A stretch of DNA of 64,000 nt from Oceanisphaera arctica (GCF_002936955.1 NZ_MPZM01000010.1:1-64000), one strand, 5' to 3'. Positions 52,714 through 62,156 are shown, numbered from the stretch's first letter. Notes: generated by a model from the sequence alone, not told the origin. Translations and numbers: made by a program.

Positions 52714-52740
52714 CTTATATTCACGATGAGGAATACGCCC

Positions 52741-53265
52741 ATGTTGCCGGAAGTAAACAAGATCCTCTACTGTACCGACCTGTCCAAGAACGCCTCTTAC
52801 GCCTTCAAGTACGCCGTTTATCTGGCCAGACAGACCGGTGCCGAGATTCATATTCTGAAGGTGGTCGAAGAGCTGTCCAGCGATGAACGGCTGACCCTGC
52901 AGTCCTACATTCTCAATCAGAGCAGCCGTAAAGAGTTTCTGCATCAGCGCCTCAATCACGCCCGGGACCAGCTGCAGCAGCGCCTGGACCATTTCTGGGA
53001 TGTGATAGCGCCACAAGAGCAGCCCATGCGCAGCAAAATCATCGGCTGCGAGGTAGTAGAAGGTTATCCCACCCAAACCATCCTCAAGCGCTCCAGGGAG
53101 CTGAACTGCGATCTGATCGTGATGGGCGCCCACGAGAAGGGGTGGTTTCATACCCTGCTCGGCAGCGTGGCCAAGAACGTGCTGCGCGAGTCCCGTATTC
53201 CCACCCTGATAGTGCCCCGCCCCGAAAAAGTCGCCACTACCGAACCGGCGACACAAAAGCACTGA
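52741..53265 (+). CDS. Universal stress protein (UspA family), TRAP-associated
   Basis: 174 aa from ATG 52741 (MLPEVNKILYCTDLSKNASYAFKYAVYLA), with GAGG nine bases upstream; ATG 52726 lacks a ribosome-binding site. The ATP-binding pattern VMGAHEKGWFHTLLGSVAKNVLR (G-2x-G-9x-G-like) is near the C-terminus. UspA proteins next to TRAP genes, such as TeaD, bind ATP and lower uptake; a similar role here is inferred from position. A strong terminator follows. Confidence 0.88.
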   Translation: MLPEVNKILYCTDLSKNASYAFKYAVYLARQTGAEIHILKVVEELSSDERLTLQSYILNQSSRKEFLHQRLNHARDQLQQRLDHFWDVIAPQEQPMRSKIIGCEVVEGYPTQTILKRSRELNCDLIVMGAHEKGWFHTLLGSVAKNVLRESRIPTLIVPRPEKVATTEPATQKH

Positions 53266-53293
53266 TCCCCGGCCTTACACCGGTAATCACCCG

Positions 53294-53328
53294 AAAAAAA
53301 AAGACGAGACCGGAGTCTCGTCTTTTTT
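53294..53328. terminator. Bidirectional terminator between usp and NCS1 copy 1
   Basis: GACGAGAC/GTCTCGTC stem, CGGA loop, A-run before and T-run after. The same hairpin with loop CGTA follows NCS1 copy 2 (55346-55377). Confidence 0.95.
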
Positions 53329-53356
53329 CATTTCAGGGATACGGCCCCCGCCCCCG

Positions 53357-54793
53357 TTAGCGCTTGGTCCGGAACATCAGCAGATAATAGAAGAGTCCGC
53401 CCAGACCGGCACCAAGCAGCCAGCCGTAACCGTTGAGGTTACTCAATGCCGGCACCAGTACCGTCGAGATGGAAAATACCGCCGCCATGGCAAACGCCGC
53501 CAGCGCCCGGCCATTCCAGCCCTTGTTGTAGTAATAAGCGCCCTTGGGATCAGATGAGAACAGCTGCTCCATATTCAGTTCCTGGCGCTTGATCAGATAG
53601 TAATCGATCACGATGATGCCGTAGAAAGGCGCCACCACAGCTCCCAGAGCGTTAACGAAGCCGGGAATACCAATCTGGCTGATCACCGATACCCACAGGC
53701 CACCGACAAAAAAGGCCACAAAGGCGGTGATAAGACCACCGATACGGAAGCTGATCACCCTGGGAAACAGGTTGGCCAGATCGTAGGCCGGCGGAATGAA
53801 GTTCGCGACCAGGTTGATGCCCACTGTGGCGGCAAAGAAGGTCAGCGCCGCAATAATGGTCAGCGGCAGGGAGTCGACTCGCTCGACGATATCGGCCGGA
53901 TTGGTCAGCGCATCACCGAACAGCACCATGGTGCCCGCGGTAATGATCAGCGCGATAAAGGAAAAGAAAGCCGCGTTCAGGGGCAGACCCAACAGGTTGC
54001 CGATTTTCATTTGCCGTTCACTGCGTACAAAGCGGGTGAAGTCACCGAAGTTGATCACCACGGCGGCAAAATAGGCAACCATGGTACCGACGATAGCGGC
54101 AAAGGCAGCGATATCCCCTCCTTCGTAGTCACCACCACCACTGAAGATGGTGCCGACTGCCGGGAGCAGTTCATCGCCGGCTTCAAACCAGACGATGGCC
54201 ATCAGCACCAGCATTACCACATACACCAGCGGGCCGGCCCAGTTGAGAAATATCGTGATCTTGTCGATACCCTGCCAGAACAGGGCAATCTGGAACACCC
54301 ACACAATCACGAAGGCCAGCCAGGCGGTGCCGGACATGCCAAGATAGGTTTCGCCGCTGCCCGGTCCCCACAGGGCGGTCAGCATCAGGGTGACGGCAGT
54401 CGAGGCGAAGTAGGTCTGTACCCCGTACCAGAAGATACCGATGATGGCCCGCAACAGGGCCGGAAAGTTGGCGCCACGCACCCCCATGCTAGCCCGGATC
54501 ATCACCGGAAAGGGAATACCGTATTTCACGCTGGGCTTGCCGGTCAGGTTGACCAGCACCATCACGATGAAACCGGCCAGAATGATGGCTGCCATTACCG
54601 CCCAGCCGTTCAGTCCGTAAGACAGGAACAACGAAGCCGCCAGGGTATAACCGAACAGGCTCTGAATATCGTTTGACCAGACGTTGAAGATCTCGAACCA
54701 GCCCCAGGATCTGTCCTTGTGCTTGATCGGGGCCAGATCCTCGTTGTACAGCGAGGGATCCCTGTGCTTGATGTCGAGGTTGCTGTCATCCAT
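53357..54793 (-). CDS. NCS1-family nucleobase:cation symporter, copy 1
   Basis: 478 aa, about 12 membrane segments. Family features: the N-terminal NEDLAPIKHKDRSWGWFEIFNVWSND, SLFGYTLAASLFLSYGLNGW, and the PVMIRASMGVRGANFPALLR loop near residue 100. The NCS1 family carries uracil, cytosine, allantoin, hydantoins or thiamine precursors; the substrate is not identifiable. It is ~94% identical to copy 2 (about 26 differences by eye). The gene between the two terminators is monocistronic. An allantoin/purine role would link it to the puuE cluster 16 kb away (inference). Confidence 0.9.
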   Translation of the reverse strand: MDDSNLDIKHRDPSLYNEDLAPIKHKDRSWGWFEIFNVWSNDIQSLFGYTLAASLFLSYGLNGWAVMAAIILAGFIVMVLVNLTGKPSVKYGIPFPVMIRASMGVRGANFPALLRAIIGIFWYGVQTYFASTAVTLMLTALWGPGSGETYLGMSGTAWLAFVIVWVFQIALFWQGIDKITIFLNWAGPLVYVVMLVLMAIVWFEAGDELLPAVGTIFSGGGDYEGGDIAAFAAIVGTMVAYFAAVVINFGDFTRFVRSERQMKIGNLLGLPLNAAFFSFIALIITAGTMVLFGDALTNPADIVERVDSLPLTIIAALTFFAATVGINLVANFIPPAYDLANLFPRVISFRIGGLITAFVAFFVGGLWVSVISQIGIPGFVNALGAVVAPFYGIIVIDYYLIKRQELNMEQLFSSDPKGAYYYNKGWNGRALAAFAMAAVFSISTVLVPALSNLNGYGWLLGAGLGGLFYYLLMFRTKR

Positions 54794-55345
54794 GAATGAC
54801 TCTCCCTAAATGAATAAAATAATCGGTCCGACACCGAAAAATGGACGGGCCGGATCGTACTGGTGTCGGGTGCGACTGGGTGATGCTCTTCATTCTCACA
54901 TTTCGCTCACGAAAAGCACAACCTATCATTAACAATAATGCGCCATCCATTGTAATACAAACCATTTTGTTACCAATAATCTCCTCTTTGTTACAAACAC
55001 TGATAACAACAAAGGCCCACCACCACTGCCGAAAAAACAAAAACAATAAAAAAAACAACACTATAAAATCATGGCCTATGTTCATTGACAGGCGAAGCAT
55101 CCCTTCACGTCCCCCCATAAAAATCACTATGAGTACAAATACGGTATCTTTTTGTTAACAGCAAAGGGCTCGTTCTTCTGATTTTTAGACCTGAACGACC
55201 CCTTAAAAGAAAGCTGAATAATACTAAGTTCAGAATAACGACGCTTGGGTCGGCCATGCCCTTACCTGTCGGATTGTCTTCCCCTCAGTCGTGGTGATCC
55301 GGACTTCTTTCAGCCCTCCGGGTTTGCCAGCTTCGCTGGGCAAAC
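54794..55345. other. Spacer between the two NCS1 copies
   Basis: About 550 bases without a gene. The half next to copy 1 is A+T-rich, with long A-runs near 55035-55060, and contains the odd palindrome TTGTA-A-TACAA (54950-54960), whose half-sites match the palindrome upstream of puuE/uraH. The half next to copy 2 has a GTTTGCCAGC/GCTGGGCAAAC hairpin (55322-55345) adjoining the terminator. Confidence 0.6.
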
Positions 55346-55377
55346 AAAAAAAGACGAGACCGTAGTCTCGTCTTTTT
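55346..55377 (-). terminator. Terminator after NCS1 copy 2
   Basis: GACGAGAC/GTCTCGTC stem with loop CGTA and flanking A- and T-runs; a duplicate of the hairpin at 53294-53328, so the duplication included the 3' flank. Confidence 0.9.
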
Positions 55378-55406
55378 CATGGCAGAAATGCTCGTTCCGG
55401 CGTTCG

Positions 55407-56843
55407 CTAGTGCTTGGTGCGGGACATCAGAACATAGTAGAAAAGCCCACCCAGTCCGGCGCCGAGCAACCAGCCGTAGCCGTTGAGGTTACTCAGTGCC
55501 GGCACCAGTACCGTCGAGATGGAAAATACCGCCGCCATGGCAAAAGCCAGCAGCGCCCGGCCATTCCAGCCCTTGTTGTAGTAATAAGCGCCCTTGGGAT
55601 CCGCCGAGAATAGCTGCTCCATATTGAGTTCCTGGCGCTTGATCAGATAGTAATCGACCACGATGATGCCGTAAAAAGGCGCCACCACCGAGCCCAGGGC
55701 GTTAACGAAGCCGGGAATACCGATCTGGCTGATCACCGATACCCACAAGGCGCCGACAAAAAAGGCCACGATAGCGGTAAGCAGACCGCCGATACGGAAG
55801 CTGATCACCCTGGGGAACAGGTTGGCCAGATCGTAGGCGGGCGGAATGAAGTTCGCCACCAGGTTGATGCCGACGGTGGCCGCAAAGAAGGTCAGCGCCG
55901 CGATAATGGTCAGCGGCAGGGAGTCGACCCGTTCGACGATATCCGCCGGATTGGTCAGCGCATCACCGAACAGCACCAGAGTACCGGCGGTAATGATCAG
56001 CGCAATAAAGGAAAAGAAGGCTACGTTCAGAGGCAGGCCCACCAGGTTGCCGATTTTCATTTCCCGTTCACTGCGTACAAAGCGGGTGAAGTCGCCGAAG
56101 TTGATCACCACGGCGGCAAAATAGGCAACCATGGTACCGACGATGGCGGTAAAGGCGGCGATATCGCCCCCCTCGTAGCTGGCGCCACCGCTGAAGATAG
56201 TGCCGACCGCGGGGAGCAGTTCATCGCCGGCCTCAAACCAGACGATGGCCATCAGCACCAGCATTACCACATACACCAGCGGTCCGGCCAGGTTGAGGAA
56301 TATCTTTATCTTGTCGATGCCCTGCCAGAACAGGGCAATCTGGAACACCCACACAATTACGAAGGCCAGCCAGGCGGTGCCGGACATGCCAAGATAGGTT
56401 TCGCCGCTGCCCGGTCCCCACAGGGCGGTCAGCATCAGGGTGACGGCAGTCGAGGCGAAGTAGGTCTGTACCCCGTACCAGAAGATACCGATGATGGCCC
56501 GCAACAGGGCCGGGAAGTTGGCACCGCGCACCCCCATGCTGGACCGGATCATCACCGGAAAGGGAATGCCGTATTTCACGCTGGGCTTGCCGGTCAGGTT
56601 GACCAGCACCATCACGATGCAGCCGGCCAGAATGATGGCCGCCATGACCGCCCAGCCGTTCAGTCCGTAAGACAGGAACAGCGAGGCCGCCAGGGTATAA
56701 CCGAACAGGCTCTGAATATCATTTGACCAGACGTTGAAGATCTCGAACCAGCCCCAGGTTCTGTCCTTATGCTTGATCGGACATAGATCCTCGTTGTACA
56801 GCGAGGGGTCGATGTGTTTTATCTCAAGCTTGGAATCATCCAT
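55407..56843 (-). CDS. NCS1-family nucleobase:cation symporter, copy 2
   Basis: 478 aa, same length as copy 1. Differences cluster outside the central membrane core; examples are A to C at residue 21, W to L in the FLNWAG segment, and GD to AS in the SGGGDY loop. Such substitutions in loop and membrane positions could alter substrate range. Upstream sequence is not similar to that of copy 1; it has GCCAATTGGC at 56871-56880 instead. Independent promoter likely. Confidence 0.9.
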   Translation of the reverse strand: MDDSKLEIKHIDPSLYNEDLCPIKHKDRTWGWFEIFNVWSNDIQSLFGYTLAASLFLSYGLNGWAVMAAIILAGCIVMVLVNLTGKPSVKYGIPFPVMIRSSMGVRGANFPALLRAIIGIFWYGVQTYFASTAVTLMLTALWGPGSGETYLGMSGTAWLAFVIVWVFQIALFWQGIDKIKIFLNLAGPLVYVVMLVLMAIVWFEAGDELLPAVGTIFSGGASYEGGDIAAFTAIVGTMVAYFAAVVINFGDFTRFVRSEREMKIGNLVGLPLNVAFFSFIALIITAGTLVLFGDALTNPADIVERVDSLPLTIIAALTFFAATVGINLVANFIPPAYDLANLFPRVISFRIGGLLTAIVAFFVGALWVSVISQIGIPGFVNALGSVVAPFYGIIVVDYYLIKRQELNMEQLFSADPKGAYYYNKGWNGRALLAFAMAAVFSISTVLVPALSNLNGYGWLLGAGLGGLFYYVLMSRTKH

Positions 56844-57021
56844 AACGTAGGCTCCCTGAATAGATATATGGCCAATTGGCTATCGTTCAGTATAAGCACA
56901 GCATGGGAGTTATCGCGTAGTTAAGGGAGAAAGTTAGCGGAGAACGTTAACGGGAAAAAAATGGGAAGACGGGATAATGACAGCATGGCGGATCCGCTGC
57001 GGGATCCGCCGACAAGGATGC

Positions 57022-57315
57022 TTAGGGCCAGTCGACCCGGGCCTGGTCTTCACTGCGATATTGCACCCGGCCCAGAGGCACATGATCGTTGATCGCCTCG
57101 CGGATCTGCGCCTCTTCCTCGGCGCTGAAGCCGCCACACAGCTCGATCACCTCGATGCGCCGGGTCAGCATTTCCTGAGCGGCCATGACCGCCTCTTCCA
57201 GAGTCTGCACGCCGGACACGGCGATATCGAACAACTCACTCTTGATGCGGCTATGGTGCTTGAACAGCTCCAGATCCGCGCCTTTCACAATAAAACCATA
57301 ACGACTGAGCGACAT
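57022..57315 (-). CDS. DUF6506-like small protein
   Basis: 97 aa from ATG 57315 (MSLSRYGFIVKGADLELFKHH), with AAAGGAG upstream; the frame extends to 57453 inside pta. Conserved-looking core VIELCGGFSAEEEAQIREAI near residue 50 recalls DUF6506 proteins of unknown function. 37 bases downstream of pta on the same strand, so probably co-transcribed with it. Soluble, no signal peptide. Confidence 0.7.
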   Translation of the reverse strand: MSLSRYGFIVKGADLELFKHHSRIKSELFDIAVSGVQTLEEAVMAAQEMLTRRIEVIELCGGFSAEEEAQIREAINDHVPLGRVQYRSEDQARVDWP

Positions 57316-57352
57316 AAGCGACTCCTTTAACGAAAGCGGAATAAAGCGGAAT

Positions 57353-58306
57353 TCAGGATACCTGTTCCAGGGCCTGAGCCTGTGCCGACCTATGGGCGCA
57401 ATACAGCGACGCCAGGGCGCAGGAAGCCAAACGGGCCTCGGGTGGATCGGCACGAGACGTCAGTATGATGGGCACCCGGGCGCCCAGCACCAGACCGGCG
57501 GCGGTCGCCCCCATGAAATATACCATCTGCTTGAACAGGAAGTTGCCCGACTCCAGGTTGGGCACCAGCAGAATATCCACCTGCCCGGGAACCCGCCCCT
57601 TGATGCCCTTGATGGCCGCCGCCTCGGGCGATACCGCATTGTCGAACGCCAGCGGACCTTCCACCACGGCGCCGGGCAAGGCGCCCATGGTCGCCAGTTT
57701 GACCAGCTCGGCCGCGTCCTGGCTGGACGGCATGCTCTTGCTCACTTCCTCGGTGCCCGACAGCAGTGCCACCTTGGGTTCATCGTTACCCAGAGCATGC
57801 ATGAATTCGATGGCGTTGCGGGCGATATGCAGCTTGTCGAGTATCGATGGCTGCACGTTGATCACCGCGTCCGTGATGCACAGCGCCTTGTCACTGCCGG
57901 GCACCGTCATGTAGAACACATGACTCAGGCGGCTGTCGGTACGCAGACCCGCCGCCTTGTTGAGCACGGCCCGCAGCAGAATGTCGGTATGCACATGTCC
58001 CTTCATGATGGAATGCGCATCGCCCTGGCTGACCAGCGCAACCCCCAACCGGGCCGCTTCGGTTTCGTCGGCTGCCTGCACCAGACGAACCTGATCAAGG
58101 TCCCAGCCCATGGCCTCGGCCTGACGACGCATGGTCTCGATATCGCCTACCAGTATCGGCTCGATCAACCCCTGCTCACTGGCCATGCGGGCGCTGGCTA
58201 GCGAAACCTCATTGACCGGGTTAATCACCACTGTGGTGACCCGGGGGTGATGACGGGCCTGGGCCAACAGCCGGGCCGGACATTCCTTGGGAGTGGTACT
58301 GAGCAT
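57353..58306 (-). CDS. pta: Phosphate acetyltransferase
   Basis: 317 aa, PTA/PTB-type catalytic domain without the large N-terminal domain of enterobacterial Pta. Motifs: a region KGHVHTDILLRAVLNKAAGLRT near residue 102, SHVFYM, DAVINVQPS near residue 148 and the C-terminal LVPNLESGNFLFKQMVYFMGATAAG. In the sulfoacetaldehyde route it converts the acetyl phosphate made by Xsc into acetyl-CoA. It lies downstream of xsc on the same strand, though terminator hairpins at 58420-58517 lie between. Confidence 0.9.
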   Translation of the reverse strand: MLSTTPKECPARLLAQARHHPRVTTVVINPVNEVSLASARMASEQGLIEPILVGDIETMRRQAEAMGWDLDQVRLVQAADETEAARLGVALVSQGDAHSIMKGHVHTDILLRAVLNKAAGLRTDSRLSHVFYMTVPGSDKALCITDAVINVQPSILDKLHIARNAIEFMHALGNDEPKVALLSGTEEVSKSMPSSQDAAELVKLATMGALPGAVVEGPLAFDNAVSPEAAAIKGIKGRVPGQVDILLVPNLESGNFLFKQMVYFMGATAAGLVLGARVPIILTSRADPPEARLASCALASLYCAHRSAQAQALEQVS

Positions 58307-58419
58307 GATTCCTTTCCTTCCTGACAGACAGAAAACAACCGGAGACCACTGGGCAATGGCATCGGGTTATCTCCCGTGGTTCACCTCTCTATAGCGACGG
58401 AGCGGCAAGAGAGTGAGAG

Positions 58420-58448
58420 AAAAAGGGCTGGCTCAGCCAACCCTTTTT
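58420..58448 (-). terminator. Terminator between xsc and pta
   Basis: AAAAAGGG-TGGCT/AGCCA-CCCTTTTT stem with one mismatch; on the minus strand a T-run follows. A second, stronger hairpin GGCTGCCCGC/GCGGGCAGCC lies at 58494-58517, right after the xsc stop, without a T-run. Confidence 0.75.
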
Positions 58449-58524
58449 AGTACTGGGCAAAGACATTGCAGATGAATGAATCTCATCCGGCTTGGCTGCC
58501 CGCCAGAGCGGGCAGCCTGCGCTA

Positions 58525-60285
58525 TCAGCAGTAGTCTTTGTACTTTTCCAGGTGACGTACCGGCTTGGACAGGGCGTCACGACGGAAGGGGTCACCCAGT
58601 TCGCGGGTACACAGGATTTCGATAACGGTGGTCTTGCCTTCCTTCTGGGCAAGACAGGCGGCCTTAAGGGCCGGACCTACGTCTTCCAGACGGTCGACGG
58701 TAACCCCTTCGGCTCCCATGCCGCGGGCGATGTCTGCGAAGCTCGGGTTTTCCAGATCACCGGCCACGAAGCGACGGTTGTAGAAGTCGACCTGGTTCTT
58801 CTTCTCGGCGCCCCACTGACGGTTGTGGAATACGATGGAAGTGACCGGGATGTTCTCACGCACACAGGTCATGATTTCCATCATTGACATACCCCAGGCA
58901 CCGTCACCGGCGTAGGAGATGGCGGTACGCTCGGGCGCAGCTACCTTGGCACCGATGATGGTGGGCAGGGCGTAACCGCAGTTGCCGAAGCTCATGGCGG
59001 CGAAGAAAGAACGCGGCTTTTCGAAGCGCAGGTAGCTGTTGGCCACCGAGTTGATGTTACCGATGTCGGTGGACACCATGGCATCTTCCGGCATGGCTTT
59101 TTCCAGCTCGCGCAGTACCTGACGCGGGTGCAGGAAGCTGCCTTCTTCTTCGGCCTGTTCGGCGATCATGTCTAGAGAGTAGTCGTCCTTCTCGTGGATC
59201 CACTCGTCCAGTTCCTGTTCCCAGGCCGCTTTTTCGGCGGCAATTTCGCTGCCACGAGCGCCTTTGGTTTCCAGGCAGTACACATTCAGCTCTTCCAGAC
59301 GCTTCAGCATGGACACGGCGGCGGCCTTGGCATCGCCACAGACACCGACGGAAATCTTCTTCACCAGACCCAGCATCTTGGCATCGCAGTCAACCTGGAT
59401 GATCTTGGCGTCTTTCGGCCAGTAATCCATGCCGTGCTGTGGCAGGGTGCCGAACGGACCGAGGCGGGTACCCAGCGCCAGCACCACGTCGGCACGGGAA
59501 ATCAGCTTCATGCCGGCCTTGGAGCCCTGGTAACCCAGGGGACCACACCACAGCGGGTGGCTGGCAGGGAAGGAGTCGTTATGCAGGTAGCTGTTCACTA
59601 CCGGCGCGCCCAGAAACTCGGCCAGCGCCTTGCATTCTTCTACCGCGTCGGACATCACCACACCGCCACCGGAGATGATGACCGGGTTCTTGGCGTTGGC
59701 CAGCAACTCGGCCGCTTCTTGCAGGCTCTGCTCACCACCGGCACCGCGCTCGATGCGGATAGGCTGGGGGATTTCGACGTTGATGTCGCCGTAGAAGAAA
59801 TCACGCGGAATGTTCAGCTGAGTCGGGCCGTTTTCCAGCATGGCGCGGTCGAAACAGCGAGCCGTGATCTCGGCCATACGGGCCGGGTTGGCCACATGAC
59901 CCTGATACTTGGTGATGGTTTCGAAGAAAGGCAGCTGCTGGGCTTCCTGAAAACCACCCAGACCCTGGCTCATGGAGCCGGTTTCGGGAGTGATACAGAC
60001 TACCGGGCTGTGCGCCCAATAGGCGGCGGCGATGGCGGTAACGAAGTTGGTGATACCGGGGCCGTTCTGGGCGATACACACACCGTGACGACCACTGACG
60101 CGAGAATAGCCGTCGGCCATGTGGCCCGCACCCTGCTCGTGAACTACCGGAATCAGTCGGATACCGGCTGGAGCGAAAATATCCATGGCATCCATAAAGG
60201 CGGAGCCCATGATGCCGAAAGCATCGGTTACACCGTTGGCCGCCAGTGTTTCAACCAGGGCTTCACTAGGAGTCATACGTGGCAT
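58525..60285 (-). CDS. xsc: Sulfoacetaldehyde acetyltransferase
   Basis: 586 aa from ATG 60285 (MPRMTPSEALVETLAANGV), with AAAAGGAAG upstream; an open frame continues to 60420 without family likeness. Thiamine-diphosphate enzyme that converts sulfoacetaldehyde and phosphate to acetyl phosphate and sulfite. Features: AFGIMGSAFMDAMDIF near residue 23, the catalytic Glu in HEQGAGHMADGYSR near residue 48, and the ThDP motif GDGAWGMSMMEIMTCV near residue 452. Adjacent pta, tauR and tauXY complete a taurine operon. A candidate regulator site lies ~215 bases upstream. Confidence 0.96.
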   Translation of the reverse strand: MPRMTPSEALVETLAANGVTDAFGIMGSAFMDAMDIFAPAGIRLIPVVHEQGAGHMADGYSRVSGRHGVCIAQNGPGITNFVTAIAAAYWAHSPVVCITPETGSMSQGLGGFQEAQQLPFFETITKYQGHVANPARMAEITARCFDRAMLENGPTQLNIPRDFFYGDINVEIPQPIRIERGAGGEQSLQEAAELLANAKNPVIISGGGVVMSDAVEECKALAEFLGAPVVNSYLHNDSFPASHPLWCGPLGYQGSKAGMKLISRADVVLALGTRLGPFGTLPQHGMDYWPKDAKIIQVDCDAKMLGLVKKISVGVCGDAKAAAVSMLKRLEELNVYCLETKGARGSEIAAEKAAWEQELDEWIHEKDDYSLDMIAEQAEEEGSFLHPRQVLRELEKAMPEDAMVSTDIGNINSVANSYLRFEKPRSFFAAMSFGNCGYALPTIIGAKVAAPERTAISYAGDGAWGMSMMEIMTCVRENIPVTSIVFHNRQWGAEKKNQVDFYNRRFVAGDLENPSFADIARGMGAEGVTVDRLEDVGPALKAACLAQKEGKTTVIEILCTRELGDPFRRDALSKPVRHLEKYKDYC

Positions 60286-60497
60286 AGCTGTCTTCCTTTT
60301 GCTGTGTCCTATTGGTAACGGTAAGTACCGCCACCTCGGAGTGTTCAATCCAATGTTCGGTTTAAGCAGGTTTACGTTCGTTATTATTGATTCAGGGCAA
60401 ATCGCAACGAGTGCCGCCATATTGGTGGTCCCCCCGGGCTTCCCCTCCCGGGCAAACCGACTCAGGCAAATGACGCTTGGTGACCTGAAAGCGATTC

Positions 60498-60539
60498 ACT
60501 GGGGACTAGAGTAGGAACTGGGGGTATCACTGAGTAGGA
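60498..60539. promoter_or_regulatory. Direct repeats upstream of xsc (candidate TauR site)
   Basis: ACTGGGG-N4-AGTAGGA (60498-60516) followed by ACTGGGGG-N7-AGTAGGA (60517-60539). MocR-type regulators such as TauR bind paired direct repeats. The site lies in the 404-base tauR-xsc gap; nothing else in that gap stands out except the terminator at 60602. Confidence 0.45.
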
Positions 60540-60601
60540 CCAGTTACGTAACAAGCGTTACGCCAGAAAATAAATCCTTATTATTCATAATCTTGAATAC
60601 A

Positions 60602-60628
60602 AAAAAGGCGCCTTGCGGCGCCTTTTTG
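60602..60628 (-). terminator. Terminator of tauR
   Basis: AAAAAGGCGCC/GGCGCCTTTTT with a four-base loop, 60 bases beyond the tauR stop; symmetrical and likely active in both directions. Confidence 0.9.
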
Positions 60629-60689
60629 TTAACATTTTAAAAACATTACTCATCGAGAACGAATCGACCGTCGCCCCGGCAAGGGAAAA

Positions 60690-62156
60690 TCAGACCATGT
60701 CTTCAATCAGCTCCACCAGTGCCTTGATGCCCGGTCGTATCTTGTGGGCCGGGATCGAGGAATAACCGAGACGAAAATAATTGAGCGGCGCCGGCTGTTC
60801 GAGAAAGTGAATATCGCCGGGTTCTATCAGTATGCCTCTGTCGGCCGCCTCCTTTCGCAACAGGCGACTGTCCAGTCCTTCTGGCCCCTGCACCCAGTAA
60901 CAGGATCCACCGAAGCTGGGCTGGCGACTGGCCGAAGGCAGGTATTCGTTCAACGCATTCCCCATCTCCTGCCAGCGCTCCTCATAGGCCTTGGCGATAT
61001 TCATGATCAGGGCATCGTGGTAGCCCCGTTCCAGAAACAGCGCCACAGAACGCTGATTGTTAGCTGCCGGATGGCGCAGTATCAGACGGCGCAAGGCCCG
61101 GGCCTCGCGAATCAGCTCGGCGGGCCCCACCAGATAACCCAGCCTCAGCCCCGGCGCCAGGGTCTTGGACAGGCTGCCGACGTACAGCACCCTGTCGTTG
61201 GTATCCAGGCTCTTCAGTGCCGGTATGGGGTTGGACTTAAAGTTACTCTCGCACTCGTAGTCGTCTTCGATGATCAGAAAGTCCTGCTCGCTCGCTTTTT
61301 CCAACAGGGCGTAGCGTCGTTCCAGCGGCATGGTCACCGTGGTCGGGCACTGATGGCTGGGGGTGGTAAACACCGCATCACAGCCATCGAGCCGCTCGTC
61401 GACGATCAACCCCTGCTCGTCGACCGGCAGACCGCGTACCCGGGCCGGGTTCATGGTGGCGATGTTTCGGATATCCACATAGCCCGGCTCTTCGATGCCG
61501 ATGGTGCTGTCTTTGTCCAGCAGCAGCCGGGCCAGCATATACAAGGCCTGCTGGGCACCGACCGTAACCAGTATCTGATCCGCCGAGGCCCAGACCCCGC
61601 GCCGTGGCAGCAGCCGGGTGCGGATCTGCTCGATCAACAGCGGATCATCCGCATCAAAACGATCAGAGGCCCAGTCGCGGATCGCCGGCACGCTCACCGC
61701 ATCCCGGCAGCATTCGCGCCAGTTGTTGCTGGGAAACAGGCTGGTATCGAACTGGCCGTAGATAAAGGGATAGGGATACTTCTGCCAGTCTTTGGGCTTG
61801 GTGATGTTGTGCTGGTGGCTGGGGATAATCTTGAGTTTGTGTGCCCAGTCAGGTGGAGAGCCTCCCTCTTTCCGGCTGCTCTGCTGTGGCACCTTCAGCT
61901 GGCGGGACAGAATTTCCGGATTAACGAAATAACCACTGCGCTCTTTGGCGATCAGATAGCCGTCGTCCAGCAGGTGTTCGTAGGCCAACACCACCGTATT
62001 GCGGGCAATACTCAATTGTTTGGCCAGCTTGCGGCTGGAAGGTAGGGGACTGTCCTGGGGAATATTGCCGTTGATGATGGCGGCGGCAATCTGCTCGCGC
62101 AGCTGCTGCTGAAGACTGGTGGTTTTTTCCGTGGAGAAATGAAACAACGGGAACAT
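60690..62156 (-). CDS. tauR: MocR/PdxR-type regulator, probable TauR
   Basis: 488 aa. N-terminal GntR winged HTH (SLQQQLREQIAAAIINGNIPQDSPLPSSRKLAKQLS, residues ~15-60) fused to a class I aminotransferase domain with the PLP Lys in LYVGSLSKTLAPGLRLGYLVGP near residue 325. Placed between xsc and tauY. TauR activates taurine genes and needs taurine; taking it as TauR rests on position. The leading HTH is separate from the hairpin that ends tauXY. Confidence 0.9.
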   Translation of the reverse strand: MFPLFHFSTEKTTSLQQQLREQIAAAIINGNIPQDSPLPSSRKLAKQLSIARNTVVLAYEHLLDDGYLIAKERSGYFVNPEILSRQLKVPQQSSRKEGGSPPDWAHKLKIIPSHQHNITKPKDWQKYPYPFIYGQFDTSLFPSNNWRECCRDAVSVPAIRDWASDRFDADDPLLIEQIRTRLLPRRGVWASADQILVTVGAQQALYMLARLLLDKDSTIGIEEPGYVDIRNIATMNPARVRGLPVDEQGLIVDERLDGCDAVFTTPSHQCPTTVTMPLERRYALLEKASEQDFLIIEDDYECESNFKSNPIPALKSLDTNDRVLYVGSLSKTLAPGLRLGYLVGPAELIREARALRRLILRHPAANNQRSVALFLERGYHDALIMNIAKAYEERWQEMGNALNEYLPSASRQPSFGGSCYWVQGPEGLDSRLLRKEAADRGILIEPGDIHFLEQPAPLNYFRLGYSSIPAHKIRPGIKALVELIEDMV

